A model generated the notes under the pieces. That model was not told where the DNA came from and made no database searches. It saw only the letters and a list, made by a program, of their open reading frames with translations. A stretch of 64,000 nucleotides of DNA, from NCBI RefSeq assembly GCF_049065735.1, contig NZ_JBAKHD010000004.1, positions 186,001 through 250,000 of the forward strand, given 5' to 3'. The position numbers were made by a program, and so were the translations under genes. The DNA is from Paramesorhizobium sp049065735 (GTDB taxonomy: Bacteria > Pseudomonadota > Alphaproteobacteria > Rhizobiales > Rhizobiaceae). Within the stretch, counting starts at the first letter, position 1. Every line of letters starts with the position of its first letter. Positions 24,594 through 33,788 of the stretch are shown here, piece after piece.

Positions 24594-25409
24594 GTGTTTT
24601 TTGCCGCGTCGAAGATATTCTGGCTGTTCGTCCAGCCTATAAGTTTGCTCCTTGCAGGGCTGCTGGTGTCGATACTGGCAATTGCTCTCGGCTGGTGGCG
24701 TCTGGGACTCGCATTCTCGAGCATTACAACGGTTCTCCTCGCCCTTGCCGGATTCACGACCTTGGGGAACATCATGCTCCTGCCGCTGGAAGACCGGTTC
24801 ACGCGCCCCGCGCTGCCGGCGAGAATAGACGGCATCGTCGTCCTTGGCGGCTATATGGAAGGCGAAATCAACGCATCACGCGGCGGCCATGAGGTTAACG
24901 GCGCGGCCGACCGGATCATCGAGACGATGCGCCTGGCGCGGCATTACCCGGAAGCGCGCATCGTCGTTTCCGGCGGAGAGGGGACATTTTTCGAGGATTC
25001 CGTGCCTGACGCAATAAGCACCCGTGCGCTTTTCCGCGATTTCTCGCTGACAGGAGACAGGCTTTTTTTCGAAGATCGGTCGCGTAATACCTATGAAAAC
25101 GCAGTCTACTCCCGCGAGATGGTGAAGCCGCAACCGGGCGAAACCTGGCTTCTCGTCACCTCCGCGTTTCACATGCCGCGCTCTGTAGGATGCTTCCGGC
25201 AGGCAGGTTTTCCTGTCATCGCCTGGCCGGTCGATTATTCAACCCGCCCCGATAGGCATTTCACCATCGATCTCCAGAATCCGCTGGGGAATCTCACACA
25301 GGTCACCATTGCAATGCGGGAATGGCTGGGCCTCGCGGCTTATTGGTTCAGTGGCAAGATTGGTGAAGTGCTGCCCGCGCCGGGCGGCGTGTCTGTCGTA
25401 GGCGGATAA
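24594..25409 (+). CDS. YdcF/ElyC-family (DUF218) membrane-anchored protein
   Basis: Two N-terminal hydrophobic segments (about residues 8-55) are followed by a DUF218 domain: GIVVLGGYM, VSGGEGT, FEDRSRNTYENA and TSAFHMPRS are the family signatures. SanA, YdcF and ElyC of this family affect envelope integrity and undecaprenyl-phosphate use; the precise reaction is not settled. The GTG start at 24594 is chosen because GAGAGGG lies just upstream and because the protein then begins FFAASKIFW, as is usual in this family; the open frame extends upstream to 24525 without support. Confidence 0.85.
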   Translation: MFFAASKIFWLFVQPISLLLAGLLVSILAIALGWWRLGLAFSSITTVLLALAGFTTLGNIMLLPLEDRFTRPALPARIDGIVVLGGYMEGEINASRGGHEVNGAADRIIETMRLARHYPEARIVVSGGEGTFFEDSVPDAISTRALFRDFSLTGDRLFFEDRSRNTYENAVYSREMVKPQPGETWLLVTSAFHMPRSVGCFRQAGFPVIAWPVDYSTRPDRHFTIDLQNPLGNLTQVTIAMREWLGLAAYWFSGKIGEVLPAPGGVSVVGG

Positions 25410-25483
25410 GCGAAGGTCGGCATTGGAATTCGCATTTTTCCCGGTGTGGTCCATCTTCATCTGAACTGATATAGTGGACCGGC

Positions 25484-26884
25484 ATGTTTCTCTCAGTATT
25501 CGATCTCTACAAGATTGGGATAGGCCCTTCGAGTTCCCACACGATGGGGCCGATGACGGCGGCAAATCTCTTTCTTACCGAACTGAAGGACGGCCACTGG
25601 CCGCGTCCGGCAGGCGTGAAGGTGGCCCGCCTCATGGCGCGGCTGCATGGTTCGCTCGCCTTCACCGGCGTCGGCCATGCGACGGATCGGGCTGTTATTC
25701 TGGGACTCTGCGGCCATCTGCCTGATAAAATCGACCCCGACCGCATGGCTGACATCATCGATCGTGTCCGGGCGGAAAAACGCATTCATCCTGCGGGGCA
25801 TCCCGCCTATCGCTTCGATCCCGATAACGATCTCGTCATGGACCGAAAGGTGGCGCTTCCCGGCCATGCCAACGGCCTTGCCTTCGAGGCCTACGATGCC
25901 GACGAGCGTCTCCTGCTCCGCCGGGTCTATTATTCCATCGGCGGCGGCTTCGTGGTTACCGAGGAGGAGTTGGCAAAGCAGAAAAGCGGCGGCGCGGCTC
26001 CCCAAGCCGCCAATGTGCCTTACCCATTCGCCAATGCGGCCGAAATGCTGGCGATGGCGCGCGAGAGCGGCCTTTCCATTGCCGAGATGAAGCGGGCCAA
26101 TGAAGAAACCCGAATGAACCGCGCCGCGCTCGATGATGGGCTCGACCGCATCTGGGAGGCGATGCGCGCCTGCATCGAACGGGGGCTGCGACAGGAGGGC
26201 ATCATGCCCGGCGGCCTCAAGGTGCGCCGTCGTGCGCGCCAGCTGCATGATCGGCTGGAGGAAGAATGGCGGCAGAACCGGAGGAATCCGCTGCTCGCCA
26301 ATGACTGGCTCTCGGTTTACGCAATGGCGGTCAATGAGGAGAATGCTGCGGGTGGGCGTGTCGTGACCGCGCCGACCAATGGCGCGGCGGGCGTCGTGCC
26401 GGCGGTACTGCGCTATTACGTCCGCTTCCATGACGATGCGGACCAGAAGGGCATCCGTGATTTCCTGCTGACCTCGGCGGCCATCGGCGGCGTCATCAAG
26501 CACAATGCTTCCATCTCAGGCGCGGAAGTCGGGTGCCAGGGAGAGGTGGGCTCCGCTTCGGCCATGGCCGCGGCGGGGCTCGCAGCCGTACTGGGCGGTA
26601 CGCCTGAGCAGATCGAGAACGCAGCGGAGATCGCGCTCGAGCATCATCTCGGCATGACTTGCGACCCGGTCGCCGGACTGGTGCAGGTCCCCTGCATCGA
26701 GCGCAACGCGCTTGGCGCGGTGAAGGCGGTCACAGCCGCTTCGCTGGCGATCAAGGGCGACGGCACCCATTTCGTGCCGCTCGACGCCTGCATCGAAACC
26801 ATGCGCCAAACCGGCATCGACATGAACGAGCGCTACAAAGAAACGAGCCAGGGCGGGCTGGCGGTCAATGTGGTGGAGTGTTGA
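25484..26884 (+). CDS. sdaA: L-serine ammonia-lyase
   Basis: Deaminates L-serine to pyruvate and ammonia using a [4Fe-4S] cluster. This is the single-chain form, with the beta domain at the N-terminus (SVFDLYKIGIGPSSSHTMGPM) and the catalytic alpha domain in the C-terminal half (APTNGAAGVVPAVL). Three cluster cysteines are at about 351 (GCQGE), 393 (MTCDP) and 404 (VPCIE), with the spacing of 42 and 11 residues known from characterised enzymes. 466 residues, full length. A hairpin-forming repeat follows the stop. Confidence 0.96.
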   Translation: MFLSVFDLYKIGIGPSSSHTMGPMTAANLFLTELKDGHWPRPAGVKVARLMARLHGSLAFTGVGHATDRAVILGLCGHLPDKIDPDRMADIIDRVRAEKRIHPAGHPAYRFDPDNDLVMDRKVALPGHANGLAFEAYDADERLLLRRVYYSIGGGFVVTEEELAKQKSGGAAPQAANVPYPFANAAEMLAMARESGLSIAEMKRANEETRMNRAALDDGLDRIWEAMRACIERGLRQEGIMPGGLKVRRRARQLHDRLEEEWRQNRRNPLLANDWLSVYAMAVNEENAAGGRVVTAPTNGAAGVVPAVLRYYVRFHDDADQKGIRDFLLTSAAIGGVIKHNASISGAEVGCQGEVGSASAMAAAGLAAVLGGTPEQIENAAEIALEHHLGMTCDPVAGLVQVPCIERNALGAVKAVTAASLAIKGDGTHFVPLDACIETMRQTGIDMNERYKETSQGGLAVNVVEC

Positions 26885-26950
26885 GGGAAGGGAGTAAGGG
26901 AATATGTTGTTATGCAAACATACTCCCCTATTCCCCTACTCCCTTATTCC
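26885..26950. repeat. Intergenic short-unit hairpin, copy 1
   Basis: GGGAGTAAGGGAATATGTT on the left pairs with the complement on the right (AACATACTCCCC... ACTCCCTTA), the right arm having one extra 7-8 base unit. Built from units like agtagggaata. Two similar structures lie at 37245 and 40038. Confidence 0.65.
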
Positions 26951-26965
26951 CTTTATTGGGATGCC

Positions 26966-27403
26966 ATGCCACTTCACATCGTAAAACTCTGCGTTGGGTG
27001 CGACAGCATCGAGGATCTGGCGGCGTGGATCGATTTCCGGCTGGAGGAGAAGCGCGCCGCCGGTGAATTGCCGGAGCAGTTTCACACCACCCGGATGGTG
27101 CCCAAGCGCATTGACGAGCTTCTCGACGGCGGTTCGCTCTATTGGGTGATCAAAGGCAACATCCAGTGCCGCCAGCGGCTCACCGATATCCGGCCCTTCA
27201 CGGACACGGACGGTATCCAGCGCTGCCATCTGGTGCTGGAGCCTAGGCTTGTTCTCACCGAATGGCAGCCGCGCCGGGCATTTCAGGGATGGCGGTATCT
27301 CAAGGAAAACGAAGTTCCCGCCGATCTCTCAAACGGCGCGAAAGGCCGCGCCGCTCTGCCGATGGAACTGCGCCAGGAATTGGCGGCGCTGGGGTTGCTT
27401 TAA
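26966..27403 (+). CDS. DUF1489 family protein
   Basis: A conserved alphaproteobacterial protein of about 145 residues. Typical stretches are HIVKLCVGCDSIEDLAAW at the start, RMVPKR, and SLYWVIKGNIQCRQRL in the middle. No known catalytic activity. The start at 26966 gives the family N-terminus; the open frame extends upstream into the repeat, which I regard as chance. Confidence 0.8.
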   Translation: MPLHIVKLCVGCDSIEDLAAWIDFRLEEKRAAGELPEQFHTTRMVPKRIDELLDGGSLYWVIKGNIQCRQRLTDIRPFTDTDGIQRCHLVLEPRLVLTEWQPRRAFQGWRYLKENEVPADLSNGAKGRAALPMELRQELAALGLL

Positions 27404-27418
27404 GCGAGGTATCGCCAA

Positions 27419-28405
27419 TCAACTGGATGTCTGCTGATAGAGAGTAACGCGCTTATTACTGCTATAAACTGCACAAATGACATGATCCTGCTCGATGATG
27501 GATAATGGCCGGGCCTCTGGTTGAATAGGTGGTGACTGCGGGTTAATCACCTGATTAGAATTTATGTCAAACATCAGTATACCCGGGCTGGCAACCGTGG
27601 ATATATATTGATATCTGTTTAAATTATCTATTACCGTTGTGGTTCCGAAGAACGGAGCTGCTTGTAATGAAATTGGCAAGCCAACGGAAATTGGCGGTAG
27701 CGAAGCGAGACTGTAGATATTCACTAGGCCTGTTCCTTCCTGTATCGGAACATAAAGGCGCGCGTTATTCCTATCCAACGCAATCCCTGCTGGCGGTCCT
27801 TGTGGTATAGCCAGTTGGCTAATATTATTGGCCCCCTTGGATATCCAATACAAATTCCAACCAGCACTTGTAAAAAAGATCGTGTCGCGATGATATACAA
27901 ATTGGCTGGAGGCAAATTGATAGGAGGTCGTTGGATAATAATTCGACTGTTTGGTCACAAGATCATATACCCATACCTCGCCCAGGGAAGGCGTGGCAAG
28001 GCCGACAACAAGTAAATCATCGAACACCGCCATTGATGGCACGGAGAATTCATCCGAATTCAGGTCGATGTTCCCGCCGTACCCTATGACGTCTATGAGG
28101 TTAAACTCGTTGCTCGTATCGTATATTTTAATGCCGAAGCCGGAAATTTCATAAAGATCCGGTGCTCCGTAAAGGCGCTTTCTTTTGGGATCCAGCGCAA
28201 TATTCAAATTGTCCTTCCAAAGATATATGTTGGAACCCGCTATCGCCTGGCCATTTTGGTAGGACACCGGAACTATATAGCTTCCGGTTATGTCGGGCGG
28301 GAGCTGCATCAAGACGTAAAATTTCCGGGCAGACTCGTCTGGGACAACAGCAATTGGCGTATCCGTGAAGGACAAAGTACCTAAAGAATTGAGATAGATA
28401 GTCAT
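27419..28405 (-). CDS. AT-rich orphan protein, beta-propeller-like
   Basis: A protein of about 328 residues of unknown function. AAGGA lies 7 bases before the ATG at 28405. The gene is clearly richer in A+T than everything around it, which suggests recent acquisition. The sequence is beta-rich, with repeated patterns such as ALDPKRKRLYG and ALDRNNARLYV, like the D-x-x-x-x-RLYV strands of YncE/NHL-type beta-propellers. There is no evident signal peptide, catalytic motif or mobile gene next to it. It could be an effector, antigen or binding protein; nothing in the sequence decides this. Confidence 0.6.
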   Translation of the reverse strand: MTIYLNSLGTLSFTDTPIAVVPDESARKFYVLMQLPPDITGSYIVPVSYQNGQAIAGSNIYLWKDNLNIALDPKRKRLYGAPDLYEISGFGIKIYDTSNEFNLIDVIGYGGNIDLNSDEFSVPSMAVFDDLLVVGLATPSLGEVWVYDLVTKQSNYYPTTSYQFASSQFVYHRDTIFFTSAGWNLYWISKGANNISQLAIPQGPPAGIALDRNNARLYVPIQEGTGLVNIYSLASLPPISVGLPISLQAAPFFGTTTVIDNLNRYQYISTVASPGILMFDINSNQVINPQSPPIQPEARPLSIIEQDHVICAVYSSNKRVTLYQQTSS

Positions 28406-28578
28406 TGAATGATCCTTAGGGGTTAATACAAATGATTGAACGGCGCCATTTTCCTGCAACTAACAATAGAAGTCAATACGCGTCGGCACGCAACTAGCAG
28501 AACGCACGTTTATCAACGCCTGGTGGGGAGAATTGACACAGAGGCGCGATTAAATGGGTAAGTGGCTGATCGCTCGGC

Positions 28579-28848
28579 TCAGTGAAAACGCAGCCGGATC
28601 GCCTTCATCCCGCGCGGGTCGGATGTATGCAGATGAACCGGTGAAAAGGGCAGGGCGGCTCTGCGACTGCGCGCGGCATGGCAGATCAGCAGCGCCACGA
28701 GATCGCGCGTGGTCAGCGTCGATCCGCCTCGCTTCAGGTCGGCCAGGCGAACGGCGGCTTGATGCAGGGCCTGCATGTTAAGAAGCGACGTCGCTTCTAC
28801 TTTTGCATGCGCGCTCTGGATTCCAGTGATCTTCTGCTTTTTCGGCAT
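28579..28848 (-). CDS. Small hypothetical protein
   Basis: An 89-residue frame starting MPKKQKITGIQSAHAK, with AGAGGG 7 bases before the ATG. The middle is helical (LLNMQALHQAAVRLADLKRGG, then TLTTRDLVALLICHAARSRR). The C-terminus is basic. The composition fits a real small protein, but I recognise no family, and an overlapping frame on the other strand is open too. It lies just downstream of the carboxypeptidase gene on the same strand. Confidence 0.4.
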   Translation of the reverse strand: MPKKQKITGIQSAHAKVEATSLLNMQALHQAAVRLADLKRGGSTLTTRDLVALLICHAARSRRAALPFSPVHLHTSDPRGMKAIRLRFH

Positions 28849-28924
28849 GGAAAAACCCTCTACTGATAACTATTGCGGGTTTTGGTAAAAAATGACTGGA
28901 CGGCGGGGCGCCCAATCAGAATTT

Positions 28925-30292
28925 TTACTGGGCGATCGCGTAGCAGCTGAAATCTTTTCTTTTCAGGACAGCGCAAGCCTTCGAGGCTGCGGTCTGGGTC
29001 TCGAAGCCGACGAAGCGCGCGCGATAGAAGGTCTTTGATTTCTGTTCGAAGGTTTCCGTGCGGGCCGTTACGGCGGCGAGCGTCGATCCGGCCTCGGTGG
29101 CTGCCTTGGCAAGCATCGCCTGCGCCTGTTCGGGGCTCGGGAGCGAGCCGATCTGGATCGCCCACCCGCCGGAGGCGCGGGCGGAGGCGGTGGTGACAGG
29201 GTCGACATGCGCGGGCGCGGCCTGGGGCTTGGCGATGGATGCCACCGCAACGGCTGCGGCGGGCCGGGGTGTGGGGGCGGCAAGGGCCGTGACCACTTCA
29301 TCATCGGCATCGCCCTGGCCATACGCTTCTTCCGTTTCCACGCGGGCGACCGGCACGGGCACCTCTTCGGCCTCGGGGAGCGCGACCGGCGTAATCTGGA
29401 CAGGCGTGGTATCCCGTGCGGCAAGCAGCGGCTCGCCGCTGCGGCGCGATGCCTTCGGCACATATTTCGCGAGAAGGGCGGTCATATGCGCATCGCGGGC
29501 GCCGCCGCTCTTGCCGCCCATGACCACCGCGACGACCTTGCGACCGTCAACCTTGACCGAAGACACGAGGTTATAGCCGGAATCGCGCGTATAGCCGGTC
29601 TTGATGCCGTCCACCCCCGCGACTTTGCCGAGCAGGCGGTTATGACCCCGGATGGTGCGGCCTTTGTAGACGAAGCTGCGTGCGGAGAAATAGGCGAACT
29701 CACGCGGGAAATGCTCGCGCAGCGCAATGCCGAGAATGGCCATGTCGCGCGCGGTCGAGCGCTGCGCCCGGTCGGGCAGGCCGGACGCGTTGCGGAATTG
29801 GGTGCTTCTCATGCCGAGCCGGCGGGCTTTGACGGTCATCATCTGCGCGAAGCGCTGCTCGGAACCCCCGAGATATTCACCGATGACGGCGGCGGCGTCG
29901 TTGGCGGAACGGGTGATGAGGCCGAGGATAGCATCTTCGACCCGGAGCGTCTGGCCGGGCTTGAGACCGAGCTTCGTCGGCGGGCGTGACGCGGCGTAGG
30001 CGGAAACGGGCATCTGCGTGTTTTCATTGACACGCCCGGCGTGCATCGCCTCGAACAGCATATAGAGCGTCATCATCTTTGTCAGCGATGCGGGGTAGCG
30101 CGGGGCATCCGCATTGGCGGCAAACAGCGTCTTGCCGTTATTGGCGTCGACAACGATCGCGGCATATTTGCCGGAGTCGGCCTGGGCGGGAGGAACGCTT
30201 GCCGTGGAGCAACCGGTAATGACTGTGAACGCCAGGATGGCCTGCGCCGCCTTTGTGAACACGGAGGCGGCTTGACGGAACGCTGTACGCAC
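28925..30292 (-). CDS. D-alanyl-D-alanine carboxypeptidase with SPOR domain
   Basis: A penicillin-binding protein that trims the terminal D-Ala from peptidoglycan stem peptides in the periplasm. The three active-site motifs are S69-L-T-K72, S129-A-N131 and K231-T-G. The N-terminus has a hydrophobic signal ending ITGC, so Cys28 may be lipidated. A Pro/Ala-rich linker (about 290-365) leads to a C-terminal SPOR domain (about 372-455, starting GWAIQIGSL), which binds denuded glycan strands at the division site. The 455 residues are full length. Expected role: septal wall remodelling. Confidence 0.93.
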   Translation of the reverse strand: MRTAFRQAASVFTKAAQAILAFTVITGCSTASVPPAQADSGKYAAIVVDANNGKTLFAANADAPRYPASLTKMMTLYMLFEAMHAGRVNENTQMPVSAYAASRPPTKLGLKPGQTLRVEDAILGLITRSANDAAAVIGEYLGGSEQRFAQMMTVKARRLGMRSTQFRNASGLPDRAQRSTARDMAILGIALREHFPREFAYFSARSFVYKGRTIRGHNRLLGKVAGVDGIKTGYTRDSGYNLVSSVKVDGRKVVAVVMGGKSGGARDAHMTALLAKYVPKASRRSGEPLLAARDTTPVQITPVALPEAEEVPVPVARVETEEAYGQGDADDEVVTALAAPTPRPAAAVAVASIAKPQAAPAHVDPVTTASARASGGWAIQIGSLPSPEQAQAMLAKAATEAGSTLAAVTARTETFEQKSKTFYRARFVGFETQTAASKACAVLKRKDFSCYAIAQ

Positions 30293-30687
30293 GATGACTA
30301 CCTGCCTGGTATGCGATTGTGGTTTGGATGCGCGCTGCGAACGCGACCCATGATTTTCCTGACCCTATCGGCCATAGCGTTACCAATCCGTTTATGGTAA
30401 CCGGCCTGTTCATTTTTTCGCGGGGATTTCATAAAAATTTTATTAAGATTTGGCCCAAAAGCCTTTGGATGGATGCCAGGGACCTTGGAAAACCATGGAG
30501 CGGGGCCCCATATAGGTTCGGGAAAACTTCCCCCATTTCTTGCAACTGTTTCTTTCGGATTCCGTGTTATGATGAGAATCCGGAAGTGAGTTGCAACTGC
30601 CAAACGAGGGCTTAAAATCAGCGTGCCGCACCCTACATTATGGAGCAGCGCTTGAGCACAGGTCCTGACCCTAGGTGTTTTAAGACG
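30293..30687. other. 395-bp gap between carboxypeptidase and clpS
   Basis: Divergent control region with an A+T-rich stretch at about 30415-30465. A hairpin (CGGATTC 30556-30562 with GAATCCG 30576-30582) is flanked by direct repeats TTGCAACTG at 30540-30548 and 30591-30599. I see no gene; open frames here lack ribosome binding sites and recognisable sequence. Confidence 0.5.
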
Positions 30688-31041
30688 ATGATCCGTTTCG
30701 AATTGGTCATGCAAAGCGATGAAGGCGGGAGCGGCAGTACTGTGGGCCGTGGCACCGCCGTCATCACGCGAACGAAGCCAAAAGCCAAGAAGCCGAGCCT
30801 CTATCGGGTTCTCCTGATCAATGACGATTACACGCCCATGGAATTCGTGGTCCATGTGCTGGAGCGCTTCTTCCAGAAGAACAGGGACGATGCCACCCGC
30901 ATCATGCTCCATGTTCACAATCATGGCGTTGGCGAATGCGGGGTCTTTACTTACGAGGTCGCGGAGACCAAGGTAACGCAGGTTATGGATTTCGCCCGCC
31001 AACACGAGCATCCGCTGCAATGCGTGATGGAAAAAAAGTGA
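30688..31041 (+). CDS. clpS: ClpA adaptor ClpS
   Basis: Adaptor that delivers N-end-rule substrates to ClpAP. The core KPSLYRVLLINDDYTPMEFVVHVL contains the residues that bind the substrate N-terminus (NDD..TPMEFV), and HVHNHGVGECGVFTYEVAETK binds the ClpA N-domain. The start is uncertain: ATG at 30688 gives 117 residues, while ATG at 30709 (MQSDEGG) is an equally possible family start. It ends 6 bp before clpA. Confidence 0.93.
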   Translation: MIRFELVMQSDEGGSGSTVGRGTAVITRTKPKAKKPSLYRVLLINDDYTPMEFVVHVLERFFQKNRDDATRIMLHVHNHGVGECGVFTYEVAETKVTQVMDFARQHEHPLQCVMEKK

Positions 31042-31047
31042 GGTCGC

Positions 31048-33498
31048 ATGCCATCATTCTCCCCCAGCCTTGAAAGGGCGCTTCACCAGGCCCTGACAAT
31101 CGCTAACGAACGGCATCATGAATATGCGACGCTGGAGCATCTTCTGCTGGCCCTGATCGACGATCAGGATGCCGGCGCGGTCATGCGCGCCTGCAATGTC
31201 GACATGGAGCATCTGCGGCGTACCGTCACCGAATATGTCGATCGCGAGCTCGACAATCTCGTGACGGGATATGACGAGGATTCGAAGCCCACGGCGGCTT
31301 TCCAGCGCGTCATTCAGCGCGCGGTTATTCACGTCCAGTCCTCGAACCGCGAGGAAGTGACGGGCGCGAACGTGCTGGTCGCCATTTTCGCGGAGCGCGA
31401 GAGTCACGCCGCTTATTTCCTGCAGGAACAGCAGATGACCCGTTACGACGCGGTCAACTACATCTCGCACGGCATTTCCAAGCGCCCAGGCGCGGCGGAA
31501 ACCCGCGGCCCGCGCGGCGCGGAGGCCAATGGCGAGGAGCATCCGGCGCAGGAGCAGGATGACAGCGCCAAGAAAAAGCAGGATGCGCTGACCGCCTATT
31601 GCGTCAATCTCAACGACAAGGCGCGGGCAGGGCGCATCGACCCCTTGATCGGGCGCGATTCCGAAATCAACCGCACCATCCAGGTTCTGTGCCGCCGCTC
31701 CAAGAACAACCCGCTCTATGTCGGCGATCCCGGCGTCGGCAAGACGGCGATTGCTGAGGGGCTTGCCAAGCGCATCGTCGAAGGCGATGTCCCGAACGTG
31801 CTTCTCAACGCCACCATCTTCGCGCTCGACATGGGCACGCTGCTGGCCGGCACGCGCTATCGCGGCGATTTCGAGGAGCGTCTGAAGCAGGTGGTGAAGG
31901 AGCTGGAGGATTATCCCGGCGCGGTCCTCTTCATTGATGAGATTCACACTGTCATCGGTGCGGGTGCGACCTCGGGCGGGGCTATGGACGCCTCGAACCT
32001 CTTGAAGCCGGCGCTCTCCTCCGGCGCGATCCGCTGCATCGGCTCCACCACCTATAAGGAGTTCCGCCAGTTCTTCGAGAAAGATCGGGCGCTGGTCCGC
32101 CGCTTCCAGAAGATCGACGTCAACGAGCCGTCGATCCCGGACGCGATCGAAATCATGAAGGGGTTGAAGCCCTATTTCGAGGACTTCCATAAGGTGAAAT
32201 ACACCGTGGAAGCGATCAAGTCCGCGGTGGAGCTCTCGGCCCGCTACATTTCGGACCGCAAGCTGCCGGATAAGGCCATCGACGTCATCGACGAGACGGG
32301 CGCGAGCCAGATGCTGTTGCCGGAGTCGAAGCGCAAGAAGACCATCGGTGTCAAGGAGATCGAGGCGACCATCGCCACCATGGCACGTATCCCGCCGAAA
32401 TCCGTCTCCAAGGATGACGAGGAGGTGCTTTCGAACCTCGAGGCCGAGCTGAAGCGCGTTGTCTACGGCCAGGATCTCGCCATCGAGGCGCTCTCCGCGG
32501 CGATCAAGCTTGCCCGCGCTGGGCTGCGCGAGCCGGATAAGCCTATCGGCAGCTATCTGTTCTCCGGTCCCACCGGCGTCGGTAAGACGGAAGTCGCCAA
32601 GCAGCTGGCAAGCTCGCTCGGCGTGGAACTGCTGCGCTTCGACATGTCGGAATATATGGAGCGTCACACCGTTTCGCGGCTGATTGGCGCCCCTCCGGGC
32701 TATGTCGGCTTCGACCAGGGCGGCTTGCTCACCGATGGCGTGGATCAGCATCCGCATTGTGTGCTGCTGCTCGATGAAATCGAGAAGGCGCATCCGGACC
32801 TGTTCAACATTCTCCTGCAGGTCATGGACCATGGCAAGCTGACCGACCACAACGGCAAGCAGATCGATTTCCGCAACGTCATCCTGATCATGACGACCAA
32901 TGCGGGCGCGGCGGACCTCGCCAAGGCGGCCATCGGCTTCGGTTCCTCGCGGCGCGAGGGCGACGACATGGAAGCGATCAACCGGCTGTTCACGCCGGAA
33001 TTCCGCAACCGCCTCGACGCGATCATTCCGTTCGGCCCGCTGCCTGTGCCTGTTATCCATCAGGTGGTGCAGAAATTCGTTCTGCAGCTCGAGGCGCAGC
33101 TCGCCGACCGCGGCGTGACCTTCCAGCTCACCGACGAAGCCATCGCCTGGCTTGCCGACAAGGGCTATGACGAGCGCATGGGCGCCCGGCCTTTGGCTCG
33201 CGTCATCCAGGAGCACATCAAGAAGCCACTGGCGGATGAGGTGCTGTTCGGCAAGCTTAAAAATGGCGGCACGGTCCGCGTCACCGTCGGCGAAAAGGCC
33301 GATGGCGCGTCCACGCTGCTTCTTGAGAGCATTGCGGACGAAGTCCCGGTCAAGCCGAAGAAGGACATTCCAGCAGAGAAGAAGGCTACGGCAAAGAAGC
33401 GGACTGCGGCGAAAAAGGCCGAGCCTGAAAAGGTGGCCGCCGTGGACAAACCCGCGCCGCGCGCCAAGGCTTCGGTGCCGAAGGTGCCGCGGAAGTAA
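31048..33498 (+). CDS. clpA: ATP-dependent Clp protease ATPase subunit ClpA
   Basis: Hexameric AAA+ unfoldase that feeds proteins to ClpP. The N-domain repeats lie at about 1-145. The first AAA domain has Walker A GDPGVGKT (about 227-234), and the second GPTGVGKT (about 509-516). The IGF loop (AAIGFGSS, about 629-636) for docking to ClpP is present, so this is a true protease partner. The last 50 or so residues form an unusual Lys/Ala/Pro-rich tail (KKDIPAEKKATAKKR onward). It is coupled to clpS by 6 bp, and a good terminator follows. Confidence 0.97.
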   Translation: MPSFSPSLERALHQALTIANERHHEYATLEHLLLALIDDQDAGAVMRACNVDMEHLRRTVTEYVDRELDNLVTGYDEDSKPTAAFQRVIQRAVIHVQSSNREEVTGANVLVAIFAERESHAAYFLQEQQMTRYDAVNYISHGISKRPGAAETRGPRGAEANGEEHPAQEQDDSAKKKQDALTAYCVNLNDKARAGRIDPLIGRDSEINRTIQVLCRRSKNNPLYVGDPGVGKTAIAEGLAKRIVEGDVPNVLLNATIFALDMGTLLAGTRYRGDFEERLKQVVKELEDYPGAVLFIDEIHTVIGAGATSGGAMDASNLLKPALSSGAIRCIGSTTYKEFRQFFEKDRALVRRFQKIDVNEPSIPDAIEIMKGLKPYFEDFHKVKYTVEAIKSAVELSARYISDRKLPDKAIDVIDETGASQMLLPESKRKKTIGVKEIEATIATMARIPPKSVSKDDEEVLSNLEAELKRVVYGQDLAIEALSAAIKLARAGLREPDKPIGSYLFSGPTGVGKTEVAKQLASSLGVELLRFDMSEYMERHTVSRLIGAPPGYVGFDQGGLLTDGVDQHPHCVLLLDEIEKAHPDLFNILLQVMDHGKLTDHNGKQIDFRNVILIMTTNAGAADLAKAAIGFGSSRREGDDMEAINRLFTPEFRNRLDAIIPFGPLPVPVIHQVVQKFVLQLEAQLADRGVTFQLTDEAIAWLADKGYDERMGARPLARVIQEHIKKPLADEVLFGKLKNGGTVRVTVGEKADGASTLLLESIADEVPVKPKKDIPAEKKATAKKRTAAKKAEPEKVAAVDKPAPRAKASVPKVPRK

Positions 33499-33520
33499 GC
33501 TGGTTGTGTTGAGACAAAGA

Positions 33521-33546
33521 AAGCCGTCCTTCGGGGCGGCTTTTTT
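33521..33546 (+). terminator. Rho-independent terminator after clpA
   Basis: AAGCCGTCC, a TTCG loop and GGGCGGCTT form a stable stem followed by six or more T residues. A classic intrinsic terminator, 23 bases after the clpA stop. Confidence 0.85.
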
Positions 33547-33583
33547 GTGCGCGTTGGGCATTCTTATCCGCGAAATGTCGCGG

Positions 33584-33756
33584 GACAGCACCCCCCCCTC
33601 TGTCCTGCCGGACATCTCCCCCGCGAGGGGGGGAGATCAGCCTTCATCGATGGCGGCTCTCTGTTCTGCTACGTTCGTGATTGGCGAAAGCGGAACTGAC
33701 AGCCAATCTCCCCCCTTGCGGGGGAGATGCCCGGCAGGGCAGAGGGGGGCGCTGTC
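33584..33756. repeat. Palindromic element related to the cobG insert
   Basis: Long imperfect inverted repeat from GACAGC (33584-33589) to GCTGTC (33751-33756), about 50 bp per arm. Its centre, CTGTTCTGCTACGTTCGT, matches the centre of the element inside cobG apart from a few changes; both encode TNVAEQ on the minus strand. It sits in the gap between clpA and the lysE-type gene. Confidence 0.8.
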
Positions 33757-33788
33757 TCGCAGACATGCATGTGTTTGCCCCTGGACAA

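Noticed and set aside
30319..30615. 98-codon frame in the gap before clpS
   Set aside because: No ribosome binding site, Trp/Cys-rich random-looking translation, and it overlaps the likely control region of clpS.
31054..33615. Open frame of 853 codons on the minus strand opposite clpA
   Set aside because: It is a GC-rich antisense shadow of clpA, with no ribosome binding site or recognisable domain; the plus-strand protein is unmistakable.
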